From NCBI GenBank assembly GCA_039545295.1, contig BCIK01000009.1:186001-250000 (forward strand): a stretch of DNA of 64,000 nt, written 5' to 3'. Position 1 is the stretch's first letter. The number at the start of each line of letters is the position of its first letter. This DNA comes from Udeniomyces pyricola (lineage: Eukaryota; Basidiomycota; Tremellomycetes; Cystofilobasidiales; Mrakiaceae). Below, piece by piece: positions 1-10,001 of the stretch. The notes beneath the pieces are model-generated. The model saw nothing but the letters and a program-made list of their open reading frames with translations, made no database searches and had not been told where the DNA came from. The translations under genes were made by a program, and so were the position numbers.

Positions 1-155
1 GGGAACGTTTTTGGGGGAAAGAGGACCAAAGGGATCGATCAACACATATCAACGGAACCCAAAAAATCAAGATTTAAAAAAAAAAAAAAAACGTTAACAT
101 CATCAATGCATCATCTGGAACAACCTCTTCCTTTGATCAAACCCCAGCTCCACAT

Positions 156-2872
156 CTATCTGTTTTTTTTTCTCACTTTGAGTTGACGTTTGACATCTGC
201 CGCTTCCTCGAGTTTCCGATTGAGTTTCTTGTTGGCCGCTTCGGCTTTTTGCCATCGATCGGCGGTGTGTTTCTGCCTTCAAGACAAAAACATAAAGGGG
301 GAAGGGGGGGGGGGGGGGAAGGGGAAGAGATATTTGGGTTGAGGCGTCATCGTTCATTCGGATGAGAGGGCAAAGGATAGAATGCAGCGAGAGCATCATG
401 AGAACAGCACACATTCACGCAAATAGAAATAGGCAAGGGGAAGTCGACGAGGGGAGGCGAGGGAGGGGAAGGGAGGGAGGGGAAGGGAGCAAAGGGGTTC
501 ATCTAAATCCTCAAGATTGTATAGATGTGAGGTATGTAAGCATACGTACTCGTCCAATTGATCCCGGAGTTTAACGATTTCCGTCGAGTTTGCACTGAGT
601 TCTTCAACCTGTTGGAACCCATGGATCGAATCGATTGATCAGCCATCTCGCAAGCACATGAACACACACACCTTCCCCTCCCCCNCCCCCCCCCCCTCCG
701 CACCTTCTCCCATCTCCCCTTAAAAACAGATCGAACGAGAGGGGTTTCTCTATGGATCGTGGGATACATGTATGCAGGGATTGTAACGTTACCTTCCGAG
801 TGAGCGTCTCGAGCGTCCGGGTTTGCGTCTCGAGCGCACCTTCCGTCTCGGCCAAGTTGTCTTCGCTTCTTTGCCTGATCCGGTCAAAAAAGAGGATAGC
901 GGCGCAGAATTAAGACGGAAAAGGAAAAAAAAAGATAGGGGGGAACACAAAGGTTGCACAGTCAATACGGAAGGTCTCCTTTGGGAAAAGCCACTTGGGA
1001 ACCAAAGAGGAAGAAGAAGGAGGCAGGAAGAGAACCACAAGGGGGGCCAAAGGATCACATGGACGGGTTGGACTGACAACTCTTCTTTCAACCTCTCCAT
1101 TTCCACCCTCATAATCGTTCCACCTGAGCGTCCCCCAAACACCCCTCGTGCTGTACGCTCGTGAGGATCCATCCCAGCCGCAGTGGCTGAATCGTCGACG
1201 AACGCTCCGTCGTCAAAGTCCGCTTGAGATCGCTCCTTTTCCGCCACCAACTCGTCCTACAACCACAACAGAGGAATACCAACGACGTTAATACGGCATC
1301 GTGACCATCCTCAGCAATCGAGGACAGTAGATAGCTCCCCCGTTTCCCCCTTAAACGAAAACAAAGGTCCCCTCGGGACGATAAGTTGGCACCTTCTCCC
1401 CTTCCATCTTGCATAAACAGTATAAACTCACAAACTGATCTTTCAACACTCGATGTTCCTCTACCAACTCTCTATACGCTCTCTCGACGGCGTCCCGATC
1501 CCCTACCTCTCCTTCCTCTCGATCACGATCGAGTCTATCCCGCCCATGCGGTATCCTCCCACCCGATCCAGAAAGCGCGCCAGAGGCCGTCGTCGAGGAC
1601 GAAGAAGATGGCGTCACAGGACGCGTCATGCCAGGGTGAACGGCAGAAGGATCAGGTGATGCCAATCCTGACGAGTCAGATGGTTTGGGCAAATACTAAC
1701 ACCCGCACCAGGAAGGAAAAGCAAAAGCGTTAACGCACTTGATACCACTCGTCGAGATCCAGATCCCATCTAAAAGGGATAGCATAATGACAAAACGAGA
1801 TAAAAGGGGCACGAAAGGCCTTACGGGTCCGAGAGCGAGCATGAGAACCTCTTGATCGGCCGTGGAAAGCGTTTGGATCTTGGAGATGACGACTTCGTTT
1901 CCGGGCGTCGCTTGGACACTAAGCGAATGAGGAATACAGTCAGATCGAGTGAGCCCAAACGATACGAGAGAAAGAGAGAGAGAGAGAGAGAAGGTGTGTC
2001 AGAAGAAGAGAGGGTTCAGGAAGATCATATCCCTTTTAATTCGGGTTATCAAGGAGTAATCAAAACGAACAACGAGGTCTAAAGAAAGGGGAAAAAAGGG
2101 GGAAGAGGAATCTCATCCTTCTTCAACTCACCAAACAGCCATCACCAACCGACACAACCCCAAAATTTCCCTCTCATCTCCGTTTTTGGCAATCAACTGG
2201 ACGTTTGGAGGTTCATATCCTCCCTGAGGTTGAGGCTGGGGTAAGCTCGTCGAGGTCGAGCGGTAAGTGTCGAGGGAGCGAAGGAGTTTCTTGAGCGACG
2301 TAAAGTCGGCGACCCAATCGGAGGAAGACGTCGACCGATGAGAAGGGCCAGGTTTGGAAAGTGAAAAGTAAGATGAGTCTCTGTCGTGTTGAGGAGGAGA
2401 GAAAGGGGAGCAAAGAAGAAAGGGAGTGGACGGCTTGTCAGAAGTCGGCTCATTTGAACAGCGGGAGGAGAGGAAGGGGAGGCCGAGAGATCTGTGTGAG
2501 TGAGTATGTATGAGCTGCGCGGACCAGCTCGTTTGGACGAGCTCGCCGTCTGGAAGGGGGAGATTGCTCAGGCTGGATCTCTTCTTATATCCTCAAAAAT
2601 CCAGTAGCCAATGGAAAGAGAAACCCAACTATAGACCAGACAGACCAGACCATATGGAGAGACGACGTAAGAGTGACAAGAGGCGAAACTCACACGAGTG
2701 ATAGGACCTCTGCGAGCGCTCGACCGTCTCGAAGGTCAGCGAGCGACTTGATGACGGGTGATGATGGGGCCTGATGGAGGTCAAAGCTCCTCAAGAGCCG
2801 GATAAAAGCGCCCGATTCCCTCGAGGCCGACGCTTGGGAGAGTCGGGATTGAGGTTTGGGGCGTGAGGCCAT
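156..2872 (-). CDS. Hook-family microtubule/dynein adaptor protein (multi-exon)
   Basis: Fungal Hook proteins (HookA/Hok1) link early endosomes to dynein and kinesin-3. The first exon (start 2872) encodes a Hook N-terminal calponin-homology-like domain, including RDGRALAEVLSLVD. Exons near 2340-2130 and 1920-1830 continue it with SDWVADFTSLKKLLRSLDTY, NVQLIAKNGDEREILGLCRL and ISKIQTLSTADQEVLML, matching the family pattern of LKK..L..Y, VNLIA and G.A......I..I..L. Exons from about 1715 down to 160 are coiled coil (AYRELVEEHRVLKDQF, DELVAEKERSQADF, MERLKEEL, RDQLDEQKHTADRWQKAEAA). A Ser/Pro-rich linker lies between about 1690 and 1540. The likely stop is at 156-158, just after a short in-frame read of a GTGAGA-like sequence, so the C-terminus is uncertain. 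One junction (near 1823 to 1771) is out of phase by one base; see findings. Family assignment is firm, exact exon ends less so. Confidence 0.8.
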
Positions 2873-3684
2873 GAGGAGGACAGTAGAGAGTGGCGGCGAG
2901 GAACTTGAAGCAGCGACGGGGGTGGTACGTAGTGATGGTGTTGATATTGGCTAATGAGCGCTGAGCTTGCACAGTTGGATATCATCGGAGAGACGTGCGT
3001 TGATGCTCAGGAATTGCTGATATAATTTATATAATAACTCATAAGTCATCAGTCCATCATCCATTTTGTCAATTCTGTCCGCTTTGAATGCGTACATCAC
3101 GTCTAAACGATGATTCATGACAATCACAGTGAATATATTCAATGTTCAGCCACCTGTCACGTAACCTCTGCCTGCGCGCAGCGTTGGTTCAAGGCCTGCT
3201 TACATCCATCGTCATTCCACCTTCACCATCAGCCCACCCAATTCACCGTCCATCATTGCCGCTCACCTAACAAACTGGGAACAAATGTGTCATAGCAGAG
3301 GACAGAAACATATCAAGGTAGCTTAGCAGTCACACGGGACAAACGAGAGGAAGGAGATGGGCTAATTGGTTTGGTTGGTAACTGGAAATGATCATCATAC
3401 GAACGAGCAACAAAGAAGGAAATGACGTCAAAAGGAGAAGAAAACGAAACAGAAAGCAAAAGAGGTGTGTGTGTGTGTGTGCGGGAGGAATGTTTCGGTC
3501 TGAGTTGGGTCGGCCGACCCTGGAATAGGCAGAGAGTATGGGTTACAAAACATGTGGAAGGTTGGCTGAGGGTGGAAGAAAGGTAACGGGGGAAATGGAG
3601 TGATTGCGCAAATGGCAACGGACACAAAGCGGTTTAGAGAGGTGGGCCTCAATTGGAACGGAGCTTCGGACGCGTAAGATTCGG
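2873..3684. other. Intergenic: Hook 5' flank / ATG8 3' flank
   Basis: No gene is supported here. It holds the upstream region of the Hook gene and the 3' flank of ATG8. A short GT dinucleotide run sits at about 3465-3481. The open frames seen here lack family similarity and have no splice partners. Confidence 0.5.
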
Positions 3685-5340
3685 TTAGGCTTCTTCCGTA
3701 AACGAGCCAAACACGTTCTCGCCCGAGTAGGTGATCTGGATGGGAGCGATGCAGAAAGGCCAATAAATCAGTCAAGCTCAAGTCCAACGGCCTAGGCCGA
3801 GCGGAAAGACCAAAGACGCACGTAGAGGAACCCATCCTCATCCTTGTGCTCCTCGTAGATTGCACTCATCAGGGCCGCCGTCGGAGGGAGAACCTGAGAG
3901 AGCAAAGACGTCGGAAGTCAGTCGCGCGCATGGGTCACCGTCGACACGTCAGTGCGAGATCGTAGCAGAGCAAAAGGGCCGGGAACGCACCTCGTCAACA
4001 AAGATAAAGATGGCCTTTTCCGCTGGGAGCTTAATCCTCTTTCGGATGACGTAGACGAACTGGCCAACCGTCAGGTCCTATTGGGGAGTCAAGGTGATAG
4101 GAGCGTGCAGAGAAGATGAATCAGCGAGGCTCGCATCCACCGTCGATACAAGCGTCCACGATGGATCGCCAGAACGCACTGATGGGACAAGGTACTTCCT
4201 GAGAGACAGGGCAAAGCGAAACAAGGGAAGCGAGAGTCAGCTCTGCTCTCAGAAGGTGACTAAAGGAAGCGTGGATTCCGAGAGCCGACTCACTTCTTGT
4301 CGATGGTTGGAATGTCTTGACAGGCCAAAGAAGAGGTGTCATTAGTAAGTCGTTCGAGGCGTCTACTTCTCAAGGTGCCACGAACAATCACGACTCACCA
4401 GTCTTGTCTCCCTTCTCACAGATGACTAGAGATGTTTCCCCAAGAAAGGCCAACGGTTGAAGCGAGAAACAATGAAACGATTAAATGACACAAGCATCGA
4501 GGTCAGCTCTTAGGTCCAGCCAGCATCCGGCTCGCTTGTCCCATGAACCGGAGGGAGATGATCGATCGAGGCAACAGCCTCCCCAGCCTGGCATCCATCG
4601 CTCTTGGACCCTCATATGGAGGAGGGGGGGGGGGGGAAGAATAGAAGGCATACGGCCGAGCACTGAGTAGATTCTGCGTCGGATGCATACACTCAGGGCG
4701 AGTGAAACTCAGTCCTGGGCTCTAGTGTGTAACGTGGCAGCCGGTGTTAGGGGAGAAGTCCCCAGCGCGACGACAAAGCCGGCCGTGTGCACCCTCGGCC
4801 GCTCGCGTCGTCTCGATCGATCCTCATCTCTCCCTTGATTGACAGTACATCGATAAAGAACAATCCGAGTGGGATATTGACGAGGAGAATGACTGACCAG
4901 GTATCCTGTAACCGAAACGACAAGGGAAAAGAAGATTGAGAGCGACAGAAAGCGCAGTCTCAGCTTGCCATCTCGGCCAAATAGGACACGCGCCGTGAAA
5001 GGAGCGACGAGAGCAGGCGAGCCACTCAGCGAAGGGGGGGGGGGGNAGGGGGGCAGCAAGGCCCAATGCCGAAGGGGAGGCCAATCGATCCGATGACTCA
5101 CCTGTCGCTGTACTTGGCTCGGATGCGCTGAGCTTCGGCTTGTCGCTTCTCTGTGTATAGTCGAAGCGAATAAAGCGAGCGCCAGAGACACGATGGTATG
5201 GAAGGGGGAGAGGAAGGGGGCGAGGGGATGGAGAGGGAAGAAGGGGGTCAGCTGAGCAAGGGAGGGAAGCAGATTGGGAAGCAAGCGGGATGGCGATGCG
5301 CACCGAACGGGTGTTCATCCTTGAACTTGGATCGGACCAT
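3685..5340 (-). CDS. ATG8: Autophagy ubiquitin-like protein Atg8 (nine exons)
   Basis: Atg8 is conjugated to phosphatidylethanolamine on autophagosome membranes and drives membrane expansion and cargo binding. Exons read 5304-5340, 5102-5150, 4898-4905, 4399-4425, 4294-4315, 4180-4198, 3991-4077, 3822-3893 and 3685-3735. They join in phase to 123 residues. The product starts [20 protein letters not shown], has [40 protein letters not shown] and [20 protein letters not shown], and ends [13 protein letters not shown]. The conserved Phe-Gly is followed by six residues that Atg4 would remove to expose the conjugated glycine. The length is close to the usual 116-125. The third exon is only 8 nt (GATACCTG) and supplies the Ile-Pro of RIPVI. 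N5046 lies in a G-run of the intron between exons 2 and 3. Identification is essentially certain. Confidence 0.96.
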
Positions 5341-6236
5341 AGTATGAGAGAGAGTAGGTTAAAGGTGTTTCTGGGTGGATGTCTATGAGAGACGACAGTC
5401 AAGGGAGTGATTGACGGGGATGGGGACAGGAGAGGGTGGTGAAGGGATGGTGGACAGGTAAGCGATCGGTTAGGTCGTGATGAAGCAGGGACAGAGAGAC
5501 CGTGGCGTGGATGTTTGGTGTATGGATGTGTGTATGATGAGGAACTTGGGGGAGAGATGAAATGGATGGTGTGGGCTTGACCTTGATTGAGAAGAAATGG
5601 AGATGAGTTGAGTTGAGACGAGACGAGGAAAGATGGGAGCGGATGAAGGATGTGTTGGTGGAAGGTATATAGTCAGAGTCAGTAGTAGTGCCACAGTGAT
5701 AATCAGTCGATCAGAGTCCCAGGGGGAGAAGGCGGGGGGCGGACACTCGCAACGACGACGTGTTGGACCGACCAACTGGCAGGCAGGCAGGCTGGCAGGC
5801 AGACAGGCTGACCCCGTCGGCCAGAGCTGCGATTGCGAGGCTGAGCTCAATCAATCGGTTGTTATCTCCCTCTACGACTCCAGTCGGGAAATCAACATGG
5901 CGATTCATGCATCATCCACACTCCACTCCCTTACACTGTTCGCGTACTCTCATCATATCTCAACGCCAAGTCATCTCACCAGCATCGCTCAACACCTTCC
6001 ATGTCTCGTGCTCACCAATGTAAAAAGCATCACTCATCTCCCTTCCGCCTCCACCCCCGGCAAGCCAGCTCGCGTCCCAGTCGCGTCGCGTAAACAAACA
6101 ACCATTGATCGATCATCACTCATCAATCCATCCTTTATAATCGAATTAAGAGGTCTCTGCCGGCGGTCCACAATCACATCCATCATCCCCCTCATACAAG
6201 AGCGCGTCTTGTCGTTACCTTCCCACCTCGTGCTCC
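5341..6236. other. Intergenic: ATG8 upstream region
   Basis: Putative promoter side of ATG8. A short imperfect tandem of GGCAGGCAGGCTGGCAG type lies at about 5775-5812. A 213-codon + strand open frame covers part of it, but it has Ser/Thr/His-rich composition, no recognisable domain and no splice context, so it is not called a gene. Confidence 0.45.
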
Positions 6237-6676
6237 TCAACCCCGGACAGTCACCCTTTCAGGGCATCGAATGACCGAATGGACGACCGTCGCCGCCCTA
6301 GCCTCGTACCAGAGCTTGCCCTGATGGACCTCGTCCACGGGGGAAGCCGACGATGACGATCGCGCTCGCGTCGTCGACGTCAACATGGCCGACCGAGCGT
6401 ACATGGGCATCGGAGCCGTCGGAAGAGGGTACTTGGCGTGATTCCTCGATGGTCTGGACGGGATGAACCAAGGAAGAAGGATCATCAAAAAGAAGTAGAA
6501 GGGGGTCCATCCGACACGGCGTCGGCCGCTCATCAAACATGTCAGAATGGAATCGCTTTTTTTTTTTTTTTTTCTGTTCTGTTCTTCTATTCATCGATAC
6601 CAATCGACTCACGAAGCAGAGGCCAAGAACAGAGGCGAGGGTGGGGATCGTCGACCGATGGTCATGGTTTTAAATG
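6237..6676 (-). CDS. Doubtful small hypothetical protein, two exons
   Basis: I do not recognise this. An ATG at 6676 opens a short exon (MTIGRRSPPSPLFLASAS) ending at a GTGAGT donor near 6613. The downstream frame carries NHAKYPLPTAPMPMYARSAM and later GKLWYEARAATVVHSV before a stop at 6237. Two alternative acceptors keep the same frame. The longer version would include a hydrophobic stretch, WTPFYFFLMILLPWF, that could span a membrane; the shorter version (acceptor near 6461) has a better pyrimidine tract and lacks it. G/C-ending codons dominate the second exon, as in the real genes here. A T-run lies in the intron. Without a homologue this may be noncoding. Confidence 0.25.
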
Positions 6677-7710
6677 GAATGTGAGGCACGTCGAGGGGAT
6701 CAAGGGATAATGAGTCTTGTCTGACCTAGCCGATTGAGGGCGAGTGATGAATGGAAAGCGACCGTGCGAGACTGGCTGCAAGTGAATGGTGGTGATCATG
6801 GGAGAACAAAGATGAGTTGCTGAGCTCGTTTCTCGCTCTAGCCATAGATATAGGTGACGGCACATATATATAGCATCGGTCAGGAGTGAAGCTAGAGGAC
6901 GTACCGAGGGGACGAGCGAGGCGGTGATCTGCGACGTTCAGCTAGGGGTAGTACAGGCGCCGAGGGAGTGTCAGAGATTGAGGGATATGCAGGCTGCAAT
7001 GGTTATGGATTGTCGAGGTGTCGTGTGTATGTTGTGCGTGGGTGGATTAGAAACCAGCTCGACCTGCGAGATTTTGGGCCAAGAAAACTTTGGTGAAGGG
7101 AAGAGAAACAAGAGAAGTCGTGGTAAGCCGTGAAGAGAGGCCAGTGAGTGCGGGCGGAATGAGGGGAGGGAGGGGGGGGGGAGCAGGGGTAGCTGGCCTT
7201 TGCAATCGATCATACATATGAGGAAGAAAAGGGGGAAGCTGTACATGGATATATGAGTGTTAATGATCGATCGGCTGGTACTGATTGTCTGCGGGATTGA
7301 AAAAGGGGGCCGTTCCTTCGACAGATTGAATTCAAGCTGGCGTTGCTGGCATGTCATCGCGTCGATCCGCGCCGCAGACTTTCATCAATCTATGATACGT
7401 TGATAGATTGCTCAGCAAGCCGTCAGATTATGCAGGCCGCATAATCTCCAGGTGGACCATCGACCTGGCGAGAAATATATGAACATGTTGAATTCACATC
7501 AAGAAATCGGCTTCGTCTGCAACACATCTGCGACGCCACGAAGCTACCACTCGTGGTTCCGGTCGCCCCCCGCCCATCTTGTCTCATCGATCACAGCCTC
7601 GCCATCTGCCATCCATCGTCCCCCCACGCGTCTTCTCGTTTCCACCCCACTCACCTCCCACTTACACACATACACCTACACACTTATCTCTCACCCACCC
7701 ATCCCCCTCC
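6677..7710. other. Intergenic: upstream of GET5-like gene
   Basis: Nothing recognised apart from a short G-run near 7171-7180. The final 100 bases are C-rich and T-rich (CACTTACACACATACACC-like), typical of fungal 5' leader sequence before the ATG at 7711. Confidence 0.4.
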
Positions 7711-9207
7711 ATGTCAGGCTCACTCACTCAAGCCCAACAAGACGAACTTGCCTTCACCAAGGCTCATCTCGACAAGCTCGCCAGTCAGCCCGTCACTTAC
7801 CCGACTGACTTTACTACCCCGGACGAACTCAAGCCCAGGAAGCCGCCTCTCGTCGGGGTGAGTGCTCATCCAGATATCACACTCGCCATAATTGAGAGGA
7901 ATCCGTGGAGGGATTTCAGCCTGCTTCAGGGGGAAGAAGAGAGGAGGGAGGTCGTTATCCCAACGGCATGGGAGATGGGCTTTGGACCGGCAGATACTGG
8001 ACCGGCAACGTCACCTGGGACCGACTTGCTCCGCTTCGTCTCTCCTCTATCCTCTCCGCTCGGGACCCGAGCAACAAATTCTTTAACCTAACTGACCCAA
8101 CCTATGAATGGTAATAATCCCTGTTCTGACATGTGCAGATTCCAGTACCCGAGATCGAAGAGCCCAAGGCGATTGCGCAGGCTGATTCCTCGGCTGGCTC
8201 AGGTACGTTGAGAGTTGATGGAACCCCCTGCCGATCCTTCCCCCTCCCAAACTTCTCGGCGGTCTTGTCTCTTGTCTCTTGGGCTTGGCCGTGTGTGACA
8301 GTAGCATTCGATCTCCTGTTGCTTGATTTCGCCTCAATTCGTTTTTTTGCTTTCACTTAGAGATCCCTTTCGCTCACACACCTGACTCTCTTGCTTCCGT
8401 CATTCGTACTGTCTGCCATCAATCTCGCACTTGTCTGCTTCGTCTTCGTCTTCATCTCCACCTCTCTTATCTCATGTGCCTACAGACCACATCTCGATAA
8501 CGATCAAATGTCTCAAGCCACCTCTCACGTACACCCTCGACTCCATCTCCCTCTCTGAACCCGTCTCGACCCTCAAGCAAGCTCTCTCGGCTTCGAACCC
8601 AACGGCACCGCCTCCCGAGGTCCAACGGCTGCTGCTCAAAGGGAAAGCCCTCGCCGACAACAAACTACTCAAGGAGTACGACGGCATCATCGATGGTGTC
8701 ATCGTCAACCTCAACATCAAAGCTGGTTGGACTCCTGGAGCGACGACGCCGAATGGCGGCGCCGGCTTGGGGGCCTCGTCATCGTCCCTTTCTCACTCGG
8801 CTCTCTCGATGGAGGACCTGACCAAGGCCCCTGGGGCCAACCACTCTCGTACGGCGTCATCTTCGAGCATTCCATCCGAGACACCTCCAGCCGACCCGAC
8901 GTCACCCTCGGCGATTCCATCGCTAACGCTGTCCATGCCGTCGTCGTCCCAACAAACCCCGATGCCCATCAACACGACCCAAGTCTCGACTGTCAACTCG
9001 ACGACGTCGGCTCACTACCACGACGTCGTCGCCCAACCCGAGTTCTGGTGCGACCTCTACGCGTTTGCGAAAGCGCGGTTCTTGGTCGATTCGGACGCCG
9101 AGGAGTTTTTGGAGGCGGTTCTGAGAGGGGAGAAGAGTAAGATGTCGGCGAGTGATGTCGCCAAGGCGAGGGATGCAACGGGGGTGTTTGGTATGGCGGG
9201 AGTTTGA
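7711..9207 (+). CDS. GET5: Get5/Mdy2-type ubiquitin-like protein
   Basis: Get5 bridges Get4 and Sgt2 in the GET pathway that delivers tail-anchored proteins to the ER. Three exons, 7711-7857, 8139-8202 and 8486-9207, join in phase to 310 residues. The N-terminus starts MSGSLTQAQQDELAFTKAHL. The ubiquitin-like fold starts at the exon 2/3 junction (about residues 71-150): HISITIKCLKPPLTYTL, then EVQRLLLKGKALADNKLL and IIDGVIVNLNIKAGW, which track the yeast Mdy2 UBL closely. A Ser/Thr/Pro-rich linker follows. The C-terminal 55 residues (FWCDLYAFAKARFLVDSDAE, then FLEAVLRGEKSKMSASDVAK) fit the short helical homodimerisation domain of Get5. The TTG-initiated frame through 8431-8485 is intron, because an in-phase acceptor (CCTACAG) lies at 8485. 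Another UBL family cannot be fully excluded, but the three-part layout supports Get5. Confidence 0.78.
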
Positions 9208-10001
9208 GAATGAGGGAGACGATGCCCATGTGAGGGATCGAGGAGATGGTTCTTAGGATGGGTAAAAAAAAAGGGGGGGGGGGGGGAAGGGGCTCGTCAA
9301 TTAGCATGGATAATGGGGTATCATCACAATGGATTTTGGTATGAACAGGCGTCGTTGATAAGGAAGGTCAGGCGGCAGCCGGTGAAGAGTAGTCGTACGA
9401 CGATTGCGTCCTCATATAATGGGAGATCGTTCATGCATGTGTAGGCTGGGTCGGTTTAGTTTAGTTTATGGTTGGGGTTGCATGTCGTGATGAGGGCGTG
9501 GGTGGAGTAGGATGGATATCTGATGATTTATTTGTCTGCAGTGGATATCGAGGGTGAAAGTGGTTGATCATCGGACCGAAAGATGATCGATGAGGCGTCG
9601 CATGATTTTAGGCGCCCTGCAGCACGATGTAGATATGCAGGCAGACTCGCTTGAAGTACAACTTGTTCTCCTTGCTGGTAGATGTTTAACGTTGACTGTT
9701 GCATATCATATTGTCATCATCAGCTGATCATGCATTCATGGCCGGCCAGTCGAGCGGGAGATTGACGATGGATTGGCTTGGATTGGCATTGATGAGGAAA
9801 TCAAAGGACGCCGCGGCCAAGGATCAACGATCAACGTTCCCGGCGCCTTGTCTGGATTGAACCAGCTGCAGTCGCCTCTGCCTCATCAGCTAATTCATCT
9901 TGGACTCATCCTCCATCGTCCCATTCTTCTCTTGTCTTGCACCAAATAGTCCTCTGCCCCACCTTTTGGATTCCATCACCATCAACATCAACATCAACAC
10001 C
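9208..10001. other. Intergenic between GET5-like gene and UGA1
   Basis: No gene supported. It contains an A9/G12 homopolymer block (9266-9286) just after the GET5 stop, then AT-richer sequence that becomes the UGA1 leader, ending in CATCAACATCAACATCAACA before the ATG at 10002. Confidence 0.45.

Noticed and set aside
4709..5402. Two overlapping 190-codon minus-strand frames
   Set aside because: They run through ATG8 introns and exons in wrong frames and through a G-run with an N.
5633..6274. 213-codon + strand frame upstream of ATG8
   Set aside because: Biased Ser/His/Thr composition, no family similarity, no splice context.
8431..8485. TTG-initiated N-terminal extension of the GET5 third exon
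   Set aside because: It lies inside the intron; an in-phase acceptor at 8485 and the UBL start explain the frame.
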